A stretch of DNA of 37,907 nucleotides from RGIG2161 sp964525525 (lineage in GTDB: Bacteria > Bacillota > Clostridia > Oscillospirales > CAG-272). Shown one piece after another: positions 31,701-37,907 of this stretch (the stretch's first letter is position 1; every line of letters starts with the position of its first letter). The notes beneath the pieces were generated by a model. That model was not told the DNA's origin. It did not search any database and saw only the letters and a list, made by a program, of their open reading frames with translations. Both the position numbers and the translations under genes were made by a program. Location of the stretch: positions 1 to 37,907 of the forward strand of contig CAZGHD010000004.1 in assembly GCA_964525525.1 (NCBI GenBank), written 5' to 3'.

Positions 31701-32540
31701 TTATATGCTGTCAGAAAAGTCTTTTGCGAGCTCTTCTGCGCGGACGGTACATCTGTGCATCGCGTCTGTGACGGCTTCGGTAAAGCGATGTTCCTCAAAG
31801 GCGTTGAGCGCCTGCTCGGTAGTGCCTTTAGGGGATTTTACCATAGTTATCAGCTCGCTTGGNNNNNNNNNNGGCGTTTTGCCGGACTTCTTTACCATTT
31901 GCGCCGAGCCTATCAGAGTGTCGCATATTATATCGAGCGTTTCGGGAGAGTCGATGCCTTCGGCGCGCGCGCCCTCGAGCATAGCTTCTATCATAAGATA
32001 GACGTATGCAGGCGATGAGCCTGTTACCGAAATAATAGCGTTCATCTTGTCTTCTTCAAGATAAAGAGTTCTGCCTCTTGAGTCAAAAATCGCCTTTACT
32101 GCTTCAAAATCCTCGGCGGAAACAAACTCATTCGGAGAGAGAGCTGTAACACCGAATCCGATAAGCATCGGAGTGTTGGGCATTGTTCTGACAACCGAGA
32201 CGTTTTTGTCAAGACACTTGCATATAGTTTTTGTATCAATACCTGCAGCGAGAGATATAAACGTCTTTTCGGATATATCAACCTCGGATTTTTTAATCTC
32301 CGCAAGTACGTCGGCATAATTCTGCGGTTTTACTGCGAGCACGATAAAATCGGCAAAATCTACGGCAGATTTTATAGAATCTGCTATGTAAAACGGATAT
32401 TCGGAGTATTTTTCATATTTTTCGGTAAAATGGTCGTACAAAGCTATATTTTCGTGCTTGAAATTGCCCGAAGAAAGGATACCTCCGAGCATCGCTCCCG
32501 CCATATTACCTACGCCTAAAAATGCAATTTTGTTTTTCAT
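31701..32540 (-). CDS. proC: Pyrroline-5-carboxylate reductase, containing an assembly gap
   Basis: The last step of proline synthesis: NAD(P)H reduction of pyrroline-5-carboxylate. The Rossmann loop is FLGVGNMAGAM (G9-x-G11-x-x-A14), with LAVKPQNYADVL, VVRTMPNTPMLIGFG and SVTGSSPAYVY all typical. The C-terminal signature is KSGKT, then ten N, then PSELITMVKSPKGTT. Homologues read GKxPxEL without extra residues, so the N run is probably a false gap. The ATG at 32540 gives the normal N terminus; the longer frame begins inside the upstream region. It heads the operon with the SpoIIM- and YesL-like genes. Confidence 0.93.
   Translation of the reverse strand: MKNKIAFLGVGNMAGAMLGGILSSGNFKHENIALYDHFTEKYEKYSEYPFYIADSIKSAVDFADFIVLAVKPQNYADVLAEIKKSEVDISEKTFISLAAGIDTKTICKCLDKNVSVVRTMPNTPMLIGFGVTALSPNEFVSAEDFEAVKAIFDSRGRTLYLEEDKMNAIISVTGSSPAYVYLMIEAMLEGARAEGIDSPETLDIICDTLIGSAQMVKKSGKTXXXXPSELITMVKSPKGTTEQALNAFEEHRFTEAVTDAMHRCTVRAEELAKDFSDSI
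31863..31872. other. Assembly gap (10 N) inside proC
   Basis: Ten undefined bases flanked on the minus strand by ACGCC and CCAAGC. Removing the N run and one CC copy gives a perfect GKTPSEL match to the family. Confidence 0.97.
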
Positions 32541-32575
32541 ATCATAATTTCTTTCGTTTTGAGTAATTACCATAT

Positions 32576-32604
32576 ATTATATCACACCTTGGAGGGCAAA
32601 GCAA
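32576..32604 (-). promoter_or_regulatory. Promoter of the proC operon
   Basis: Minus-strand TTGCTT (32599-32604), 17-bp spacer, TATAAT (32576-32581), 35 bp before the proC start. Confidence 0.75.
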
Positions 32605-32662
32605 TCAAATAACAAAAAATTTACATTGTTATCAATATAATCAAAGCTGCGCTGTTTTTGTA

Positions 32663-32691
32663 CAAAACTCCTTGAAAAAGAGCGAGTTTTG
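32663..32691. promoter_or_regulatory. Inverted repeat spanning the hflK -35 region (candidate operator)
   Basis: CAAAACTC (32663-32670) and GAGTTTTG (32684-32691) are perfect 8-bp inverted copies separated by 13 bp. They flank the -35 box and cover most of the spacer of the hflK promoter. Confidence 0.45.
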
Positions 32692-32700
32692 GAGTATAAT
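32672..32700 (+). promoter_or_regulatory. Promoter of the hflKC gene cluster
   Basis: TTGAAA (32672-32677), 17-bp spacer, TATAAT (32695-32700). Confidence 0.8.
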
Positions 32701-32733
32701 AAATAAAATAATATTTTAAGGGGGAATTTGACC

Positions 32734-33711
32734 ATGAACGGAACTTTTGATATGTCTAAATTGAAGTCTAATTTCAAAAAGATCCGAAACACTGTTATTA
32801 TCGCTGTCATACTGATAGTAATCGCAATTATCGGCTCTACTTGCTGGTACACCGTGAACGATACACAGCAGGCAGTGGTAACTACTTTTGGAAAGGTTAC
32901 GTCGATAACTAGCGCAGGTATGCATTTCAAACTGCCTTTTGGTATCCAGAAGGTTGAAAAGGTAGACGTGAACGTTTTCAGAAAGATAGAGATCGGATAC
33001 AGAAGCACTGAAAGTTCTCTCGGATACGAGACTTACGAAAAGGAAAGTAAGATGATCACCGGCGACTATAACATAGTCAACGTTGATTTCTTTATCGAAT
33101 ACAAGGTGTCCGACCCAGAAAAGTATCTTTACAGCTCTGATTCTCCCGAAGAAATACTGACTAATCTTATACAGAGCCAGATCCGTAACGTAATAGGCTC
33201 AACCGAGGTTGATAAAATACTGACTACGGGTAAAAACGAGATACAGACAAGAGTTAAAGAACTTGTCGTGGCCGAGCTTGAAACGTATGATATTGGACTT
33301 ATGCTGTCCGACGTTAAGATACAGGATGCCGAGCCTCCCACGACCGCGGTAATTGAGGCGTTTAAGGCGGTGGAGACCGCAAAGCAGATTGCAGAGACTG
33401 CGATAAACGAGGCAAAGGCTTATCAGAATGCGGAGATCCCCAAGGCAAACGCCGAGGCGGATAAGCTTATCCAGAATGCTGAATATCTCAAGCAGAACCG
33501 CATTAACGAGGCTACGAAAACAATAGCAAAGTTCGAGGCTATGTATAACGAATACAAGAATAACCCCGAGCTTACCAGAACGAGAATGTACTACGAGGCG
33601 ATAAGCGAGATACTTCCGGGAGTCAAGATATACATAGATTCCTCTGACTCGGGTACTCAAAAGCTGTTGCCGCTTGATAACTTCAATACTACGGGAGGTG
33701 CCGCACAATGA
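32734..33711 (+). CDS. hflK: HflK-like SPFH/band-7 membrane protein
   Basis: A membrane-anchored SPFH-domain protein; in Proteobacteria HflK and HflC form a large complex that surrounds and modulates FtsH. The 325-residue protein has one N-terminal membrane helix (about residues 17-40), then the SPFH start TVNDTQQAVVTTFGKVTS and AGMHFKLPFGIQ. An SDVKIQDAEPP segment and a long Ala/Glu/Lys coiled coil (residues about 205-275) follow. The ATG at 32734 is 8 nt after AGGGGGA; the upstream in-frame TTG is too close to that site. It overlaps hflC by 4 bp. Confidence 0.9.
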   Translation: MNGTFDMSKLKSNFKKIRNTVIIAVILIVIAIIGSTCWYTVNDTQQAVVTTFGKVTSITSAGMHFKLPFGIQKVEKVDVNVFRKIEIGYRSTESSLGYETYEKESKMITGDYNIVNVDFFIEYKVSDPEKYLYSSDSPEEILTNLIQSQIRNVIGSTEVDKILTTGKNEIQTRVKELVVAELETYDIGLMLSDVKIQDAEPPTTAVIEAFKAVETAKQIAETAINEAKAYQNAEIPKANAEADKLIQNAEYLKQNRINEATKTIAKFEAMYNEYKNNPELTRTRMYYEAISEILPGVKIYIDSSDSGTQKLLPLDNFNTTGGAAQ

Positions 33712-34610
33712 AAAAGAAACTGATTGGCTCGCTTTTTGTAATAATTGCCGTAGTCGCGATTGTCTGTCTGTTTTCTTCCTGTTATTCGGTAGCGGAAAAC
33801 GAGTACGCGTGCGTGCTCAGATTTTCCAAGGTTATCGAAACTGTTGACGAAGCGGGACTCCATTTCAAAATGCCGTTTATTGATTCAATCCGCGTTCTTC
33901 CGCGCACCATCCAGCACTACGACATTCCTCCGTCAGAGGTTCTTACCGCCGATAAAAAGAATATGACGGTAGACAGCTACGTTCTCTGGACGATAGAAGA
34001 TCCGCTTACCTTTATAAAGACTCTCGGCTCTATCGGTGAGGCTGAAAAACGCCTTGACGCCGTTTCGTACAATGCTCTCAAAAACGTAATGGGTACTCTT
34101 GAGCAGAATAAGATAATCAACCAGGACGACGGCGCGGAGCGTAACGAAATATACGCGCAGATAACAAATAGCGTTTCTGACGTAGCGCAGACTTACGGAA
34201 TAGAGATAGTTGACGTTAAGGTAAAGAGACTTGATCTCCCGTCTGACAACGAAGAAGCCGTTTATACCCGAATGATCTCCGAAAGAAATCAGATGGCGGA
34301 GAAGTATAAGGCTGACGGTGAGCTTGAGGCGTCAAAGATTACAAACGACGTTGACCGTGAGGTAAATATAATCGTATCCAACGCTGCTGCCGCTGCCGCA
34401 AAGCTTGAGGCAGAGGGCGAACAGGAGTATATGAAGATGCTTGCAGAAGCGTTTAACACTGAGGATAAGAGAGATTTCTACGAATTTATAATCGCTCTTG
34501 ACGCGCTTAAAACCTCGCTTAACGGGAATGATAAGACTATAATTTTAGGCAAGGATTCTGCACTCGCTCAGATTCTTACCGGCCCCACCTTCAGTAACGT
34601 TACTGAGTAA
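33708..34610 (+). CDS. hflC: HflC-like SPFH/band-7 membrane protein
   Basis: The partner of HflK. The 300-residue protein has an N-terminal membrane helix (about residues 5-24), then YSVAENEYACVLRFSKVIE, EAGLHFKMPFIDSIRVLP, and VYTRMISERNQMAEKYKADGE, followed by the Ala-rich coiled coil. The membrane helix ends in LFSSC, which loosely resembles a lipobox (C25), but Phe at -3 makes lipid modification doubtful. It overlaps hflK by 4 bp (ATGA), consistent with balanced expression. Confidence 0.9.
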   Translation: MKKKLIGSLFVIIAVVAIVCLFSSCYSVAENEYACVLRFSKVIETVDEAGLHFKMPFIDSIRVLPRTIQHYDIPPSEVLTADKKNMTVDSYVLWTIEDPLTFIKTLGSIGEAEKRLDAVSYNALKNVMGTLEQNKIINQDDGAERNEIYAQITNSVSDVAQTYGIEIVDVKVKRLDLPSDNEEAVYTRMISERNQMAEKYKADGELEASKITNDVDREVNIIVSNAAAAAAKLEAEGEQEYMKMLAEAFNTEDKRDFYEFIIALDALKTSLNGNDKTIILGKDSALAQILTGPTFSNVTE

Positions 34611-34647
34611 TATAGCGATATTTTCCGAAAGAAAGGATTGTCTCTCC

Positions 34648-35259
34648 TTGATAACCGATGAAATAATAAAAAAGTATTTCTGTCCGATGCCGGTTTTGCT
34701 CAGCGAAAGACTTTTCTTTCGTGCAATGAGGAAAAGCGATTATCGGGATATGTACGAATACGCAAAGCAGGACAGGGTGACCGAATATCTCTTGTGGAAG
34801 CCTCATCCCGATGAGGATTACACCTACGATTATCTTGAATACGTTGAGTCCAGATACAAGGTCGGCGATTTTTTCGATTGGGCACTTGTTCTGCGCGACA
34901 CTGGAAAAATGATCGGCACTTGCGGGTTCAATTACTTTGATAAGACCAACAACAGCGCCGAGATAGGGTACGTTCTCAATCCCGCATACTGGAACAAAGG
35001 TCTCGCTACCGAGGCGGTGAAAACTGTAATTCGCTTCGGATTCGTCGAGCTTGATCTCAACCGCATAGAGGCGCGCCATATGGTAGGTAACGATCCGAGC
35101 GGTAGAGTTATGGAAAAATGCGGAATGAAACACGAGGGTATTCTTCGTTCATCGGTTTTTGTCGGAGACGAGTATAAGACAGTCTCTGTATATTCGATAC
35201 TTTACGGAGAATATATCCGCTCTGAAATTAAAAAGGGAGAGAGGAGCAAATATGAATAA
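34648..35259 (+). CDS. GNAT-family N-acetyltransferase (RimJ/RimL type)
   Basis: A 203-residue acetyl-CoA-dependent transferase. It has LLSERLFFRAMRKSDYRDMY at the start, GFNYFDKTNNSAEIGYVLNP, then YWNKGLATEAVKTVIRFGF with the acetyl-CoA-binding loop. IEARHMVGNDPSGRVMEKCG completes the family pattern. The substrate (a protein N terminus or a small amine) is unknown. The frame starts with TTG at 34648, 10 nt after AAAGGA; no better ATG lies near the conserved N terminus. It overlaps the shikimate kinase gene by 8 bp. Confidence 0.87.
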   Translation: MITDEIIKKYFCPMPVLLSERLFFRAMRKSDYRDMYEYAKQDRVTEYLLWKPHPDEDYTYDYLEYVESRYKVGDFFDWALVLRDTGKMIGTCGFNYFDKTNNSAEIGYVLNPAYWNKGLATEAVKTVIRFGFVELDLNRIEARHMVGNDPSGRVMEKCGMKHEGILRSSVFVGDEYKTVSVYSILYGEYIRSEIKKGERSKYE

Positions 35260-35782
35260 CAAACTGATAATCTCTCTTATCGGAATGACGGGATGCGGTA
35301 AAAGCACTGTCGGACGTATCGCGGCAGAAAAGCTTGGGCTTCCTTTCTTTGACCTTGACGATGAGATTATACGTGGAGAGGGAAGACTAATATCTGATAT
35401 TTTTGCGCAGGACGGAGAGGTCGCATTCAGAAATCTTGAAAAGAAATATCTTGAAAAAATAATAAGCTCTTCTGACGGTGATATTCTTATATCTTGCGGC
35501 GGAGGCGCGCCGATATTTCCAGATACACGAAAGGTGTTGGCCGAGCAGGCATTTAACGTGTGGATAAAAAGAGACCCCGTGGAGGTTCTTAAAAACCCCG
35601 AGGTTCTCACTCGCCCGCCGGTATCGGGAGATCCGCAGAGGTATTACGAGCTGCTTGCCTCGCGCGGGCCGATATATACCGAAGTAGCGTCGGCAACGGT
35701 TGAGAATCAAAATGCCGATGATGCTGCAGAATGTCTCGCCGCGATTATACTTGACGAAAAAAACAATAAGTCTAAAATATAA
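35252..35782 (+). CDS. aroK: Shikimate kinase
   Basis: Phosphorylates shikimate with ATP in the chorismate pathway. The 176-residue protein has the P-loop GMTGCGKST (residues 11-19), FFDLDDEI (shikimate- and Mg-binding Asp residues), DGEVAFRNLEKKYL with the conserved Arg, and ISCGGGAP. RPPVSGDPQRYYELLASRGPIY (not all shown) is the lid and C-terminal region. The ATG follows AGAGGAG; the frame extends upstream, but that part is antisense-like noise. It lies between GNAT and pyrB with almost no gap; no other aro genes are in view. Confidence 0.93.
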   Translation: MNNKLIISLIGMTGCGKSTVGRIAAEKLGLPFFDLDDEIIRGEGRLISDIFAQDGEVAFRNLEKKYLEKIISSSDGDILISCGGGAPIFPDTRKVLAEQAFNVWIKRDPVEVLKNPEVLTRPPVSGDPQRYYELLASRGPIYTEVASATVENQNADDAAECLAAIILDEKNNKSKI

Positions 35783-35794
35783 AGGATTACAAAA

Positions 35795-36859
35795 ATGGAT
35801 ACAAGACATCTTTTAAGCCCCAAGGACTATTCGCTTGAAGAAATCGAACAGCTTTGCGTTCTTGCGGAGAATATCAAAAACAATATGGACGACTATGCGG
35901 ATTCGTGCCGCACCAAGATAATGGCTACTCTGTTTTACGAGCCGAGTACGAGAACCCAGCTTTCTTTCCAGACCGCTATGCTTCGTCTCGGCGGTAAGGT
36001 TATAGGCTTTTCTGACGCGTCAAACAGCTCTGTTTCAAAGGGTGAGAGTCTGCGCGATACCGTAAAGATAGTGTCGGGTTATTCAGACGTCGTCGTAATC
36101 CGCCACCCGATCGAAGGTGCGGCTTACGCAGCATCTCTTTATAGCCGTACCCCGGTTATAAACGCTGGCGACGGCGGTCACCAGCACCCGACGCAGACGT
36201 TGACCGATCTGCTCACCATAAGGATGCTTAAAGGTAGCCCTAACGGACTTACCGTAGGTCTTTGCGGCGACCTTCTCAACGGCAGAACGGTACACTCACT
36301 TATCAACGTTCTGCTCAGATACACAGTAAAAGAGATCGTTCTCATATCAACGGCTGAACTTAAAATTCCCGAATATCTCCGCGCGGCAATAGTTGCTAAC
36401 GGTGTCAAATTCAGCGAGACCGAAAATCTTGAAGAAGCGATCCCGTATCTTGACGTTCTTTATATGACGAGAATTCAGAAGGAGCGTTTCCGCTCGCAGG
36501 AGCAGTATGAAAAACAGTCTGGCGTGTACGTTCTTACAAAGAAAAAGCTTGAGATCGCTAAAAACGATCTGCTTATACTTCATCCGCTTCCGAAGATCGA
36601 CGAGATCGACTACGAAGTAGACGATGACGAAAGAGCAAAGTATTTCGAGCAGGCAGAAAACGGAATGTACATAAGAATGGCACTCGTTCTTGAACTGCTC
36701 AAAAAAGAAAAGTACAAGTCTCATCCGATCTATGAAAAAGGCGGACACAGATTCTGCTCCAATCCTCGCTGTATAACCAATCACGAGAAATATCTCCCGC
36801 GTCTTACTCATATTGAGGGCGGAAAAGAGCACTGTTCTTACTGCGACAGCGAGATATAA
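35795..36859 (+). CDS. pyrB: Aspartate carbamoyltransferase with a C-terminal PyrI-like zinc domain
   Basis: Condenses carbamoyl phosphate and aspartate in pyrimidine synthesis. Residues about 1-305 are a full catalytic chain: FYEPSTRTQLSF phosphate site, SVSKGESLRDT with the loop Ser/Lys, HPTQTLTDL and ILHPLPKIDEID. Beyond the usual end (about residue 310), 45 more residues contain C321-x4-C326 (CSNPRCITNHEKY) and C347-xx-C350 (CSYCDSEI). That matches the zinc-binding C-terminal domain of the regulatory chain PyrI (CPNSNCISH ... CKYCE). The nucleotide-binding domain of PyrI is absent. No pyrI gene is nearby. It starts 12 bp after aroK. Confidence 0.94.
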   Translation: MDTRHLLSPKDYSLEEIEQLCVLAENIKNNMDDYADSCRTKIMATLFYEPSTRTQLSFQTAMLRLGGKVIGFSDASNSSVSKGESLRDTVKIVSGYSDVVVIRHPIEGAAYAASLYSRTPVINAGDGGHQHPTQTLTDLLTIRMLKGSPNGLTVGLCGDLLNGRTVHSLINVLLRYTVKEIVLISTAELKIPEYLRAAIVANGVKFSETENLEEAIPYLDVLYMTRIQKERFRSQEQYEKQSGVYVLTKKKLEIAKNDLLILHPLPKIDEIDYEVDDDERAKYFEQAENGMYIRMALVLELLKKEKYKSHPIYEKGGHRFCSNPRCITNHEKYLPRLTHIEGGKEHCSYCDSEI

Positions 36860-36868
36860 GAAAGTACA

Positions 36869-37657
36869 ATGAGTGAAAACCGTATAATAACCGCGACCTT
36901 TAATCTGCGCCGGGATTGCGTCTCTGACGGACTTAACCGCTGGCGATACAGAAAAAACGCGGTTATATCGACTATTCGTTCGTTCGGTGCTGATGTGATA
37001 GGCGTTCAGGAGCTTACTCCAAAGATGAAAAAGGATATTGAGAGTGAACTGCCCGAGTTTGTGTTTATCGGTGCGCCGCGCTCGAGAGGGCGTACTTCCG
37101 AGCACAACGATCTCCTTGTGCGTCGGGACAGGCTTTTCGTCGAAGAATCAAGTACTTTTTGGCTTTCTTCTACGCCCGATAAGGCAGGCAGTAAAATTTG
37201 GTCTGCGCTTTTTCCAAGAATATGTACTACCGCTTTTCTCAAAGATGCAAACGGCAGGATCATTCGAGTTATGAATACGCATTTTGATAATTTTTCAAAG
37301 CTCGCGCGCGAATTTTCTGCTAAACTAATAAAGGATAAAGTTTCAAAAAGCGATGACTGTATTCCGACTATCGTTATGGGCGATCTCAACACAACGCCGG
37401 ACAGCAGGGCAATCAGGCTATTGACCGAAGGCGGACTTTTACGCGATGCCGTAAAGGGTTTCTTTGAGAATAAGAAACGTGAGCTGCTTTCCACTTTTCA
37501 CTCTTTCAGCGGAATCCCGAACGAAAAATCCGGTGTGATAGATTATATATTTGTGGGCGGAAATATCTCTATAACAGACGTCAGACTTCACCAAAAGGAC
37601 GTGGACGGAATATATCCGTCAGATCATTTCCCGATAGTTGCTGAACTTACATATTGA
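36869..37657 (+). CDS. Endonuclease/exonuclease/phosphatase-fold protein
   Basis: A 262-residue member of the EEP superfamily of Mg2+-dependent phosphodiesterases/phosphatases. Motifs in order: ATFNLR, GVQELTP (metal-binding Glu), VMNTHFDN (catalytic His), VMGDLNTTP (Asp/Asn), IDYIFVGG, PSDHFPIVAEL (terminal catalytic Asp-His). No signal peptide is seen, so it probably acts in the cytoplasm; the substrate could be DNA, a lipid or a sugar phosphate. It begins 9 bp after pyrB. Confidence 0.88.
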   Translation: MSENRIITATFNLRRDCVSDGLNRWRYRKNAVISTIRSFGADVIGVQELTPKMKKDIESELPEFVFIGAPRSRGRTSEHNDLLVRRDRLFVEESSTFWLSSTPDKAGSKIWSALFPRICTTAFLKDANGRIIRVMNTHFDNFSKLAREFSAKLIKDKVSKSDDCIPTIVMGDLNTTPDSRAIRLLTEGGLLRDAVKGFFENKKRELLSTFHSFSGIPNEKSGVIDYIFVGGNISITDVRLHQKDVDGIYPSDHFPIVAELTY

Positions 37658-37676
37658 GATAAATTAGGGGGTTCAT

Positions 37677-37907
37677 ATGAATATCGTTGTTATCGGACTT
37701 GGCAAGGTTGGACTTGAAGTGGTTGAACAACTGGTTGCCGAAGGTCATTCCATTACGGTAATAGATATTGACGACAAAAAAATAGATACGGCTCTCGGGC
37801 TTTACGATATAGGCGCAGTTACCGGTAATGCCACTAATTATAAAATACTGAAAGAGGCGGGAGTCAACGACGCAGAGCTCGTTATCGCTCTCACAGGAAA
37901 CGATGAG
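37677..37907 (+). CDS. trkA: TrkA-family potassium channel regulatory subunit (partial, runs off the window)
   Basis: The first 77 residues are present. MNIVVIGLGKVGLEVVEQL has the G7-x-G9-x-x-G12 dinucleotide-binding loop, followed by ITVIDIDDKKI (acidic end of strand 2), TGNATNYKILKEAGVNDAEL and VIALTGNDE. This is the RCK-N domain of TrkA, which binds NAD(H) or ATP and gates a TrkH/KtrB-type K+ transporter at the membrane. AGGGGG precedes the ATG. It is 19 bp after the EEP gene. Confidence 0.9.
   Translation, partial: MNIVVIGLGKVGLEVVEQLVAEGHSITVIDIDDKKIDTALGLYDIGAVTGNATNYKILKEAGVNDAELVIALTGNDE

Noticed and set aside
33708..33790. HflC as a lipoprotein
   Set aside because: The FSSC sequence after the membrane helix is a poor lipobox, and HflC proteins normally retain the N-terminal helix as an anchor.
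1..37907. CRISPR array, tRNA, rRNA, prophage or integrated element
   Set aside because: No regularly spaced repeats, tRNA-like cloverleaf, rRNA sequence, integrase or phage structural gene was seen on either strand.

Overview
The window looks like a chromosomal segment of an anaerobic, spore-lineage member of the Clostridia (Bacillota), probably a gut Oscillospirales/Ruminococcaceae-type organism. The signs are a SigK-type mother-cell sigma factor, the Clostridia-specific SCIFF peptide with its radical-SAM maturase, RNase J, a TIGR04086 membrane protein, DUF3048 and DUF3842 proteins, AGGAGG-type ribosome binding sites, and many TTGACA-17-TATAAT promoters. Two runs of ten N (22628-22637, 31863-31872) show that this is a scaffolded, probably metagenome-derived, assembly. 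I saw no rRNA, tRNA, CRISPR array, prophage or complete insertion sequence.

Layout. 58-2488: a multi-PAS regulator with a C-terminal winged helix, followed by a hotdog thioesterase. 2489-2753: intergenic DNA with an IS3/IS150-like terminal repeat remnant and a terminator. 2754-3929 (-): an MFS transporter, divergent from the ATP synthase operon. 4147-10327 (+): an F1Fo ATP synthase operon in the order a-c-b-alpha-gamma-beta-epsilon. No separate delta gene is present; instead the alpha subunit carries an N-terminal segment that reads as the C-terminal domain of delta. 10523-12685 (+): a GH36 alpha-galactosidase. 12749-14497 (-): a metallo-beta-lactamase-fold lipoprotein.

14652-15680 (+): SigK and a small membrane protein. 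15950-17614 (+): RNase J behind a long structured leader. 17652-18161 (-): a nitroreductase. 18314-19949: two convergent hypothetical membrane proteins; the second belongs to a minus-strand operon (21459-19182) with a DUF3048 lipoprotein and a 99-aa protein. 21654-24142 (+): yajC, TIGR04086 protein, SCIFF precursor and SCIFF maturase. 24258-25879 (+): the N- and C-terminal ends of a uroporphyrinogen-decarboxylase-like protein with its middle missing, then an intact corrinoid-methyltransferase-like homologue. 25996-27295 (+): an AT-rich accessory cassette of two unrecognised cell-envelope proteins, the first with a disrupted start.

27377-29811 (-): DUF3842 protein and NAD+ DNA ligase. 29913-32540 (-): proC, a SpoIIM-like protein and a YesL-like protein. 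32734-37907 (+): a tightly packed run of hflK, hflC, a GNAT acetyltransferase, shikimate kinase, aspartate carbamoyltransferase with a PyrI-like zinc tail, an endonuclease/exonuclease/phosphatase-fold protein and the start of trkA.

The strongest unusual observations are the delta-CTD/alpha fusion with no delta N-terminal domain, the presecretory-like N-terminal extension on the c subunit, the PyrB-zinc-tail fusion, and the split URO-D-like protein. All homology calls are recognition by eye; no database search was run.
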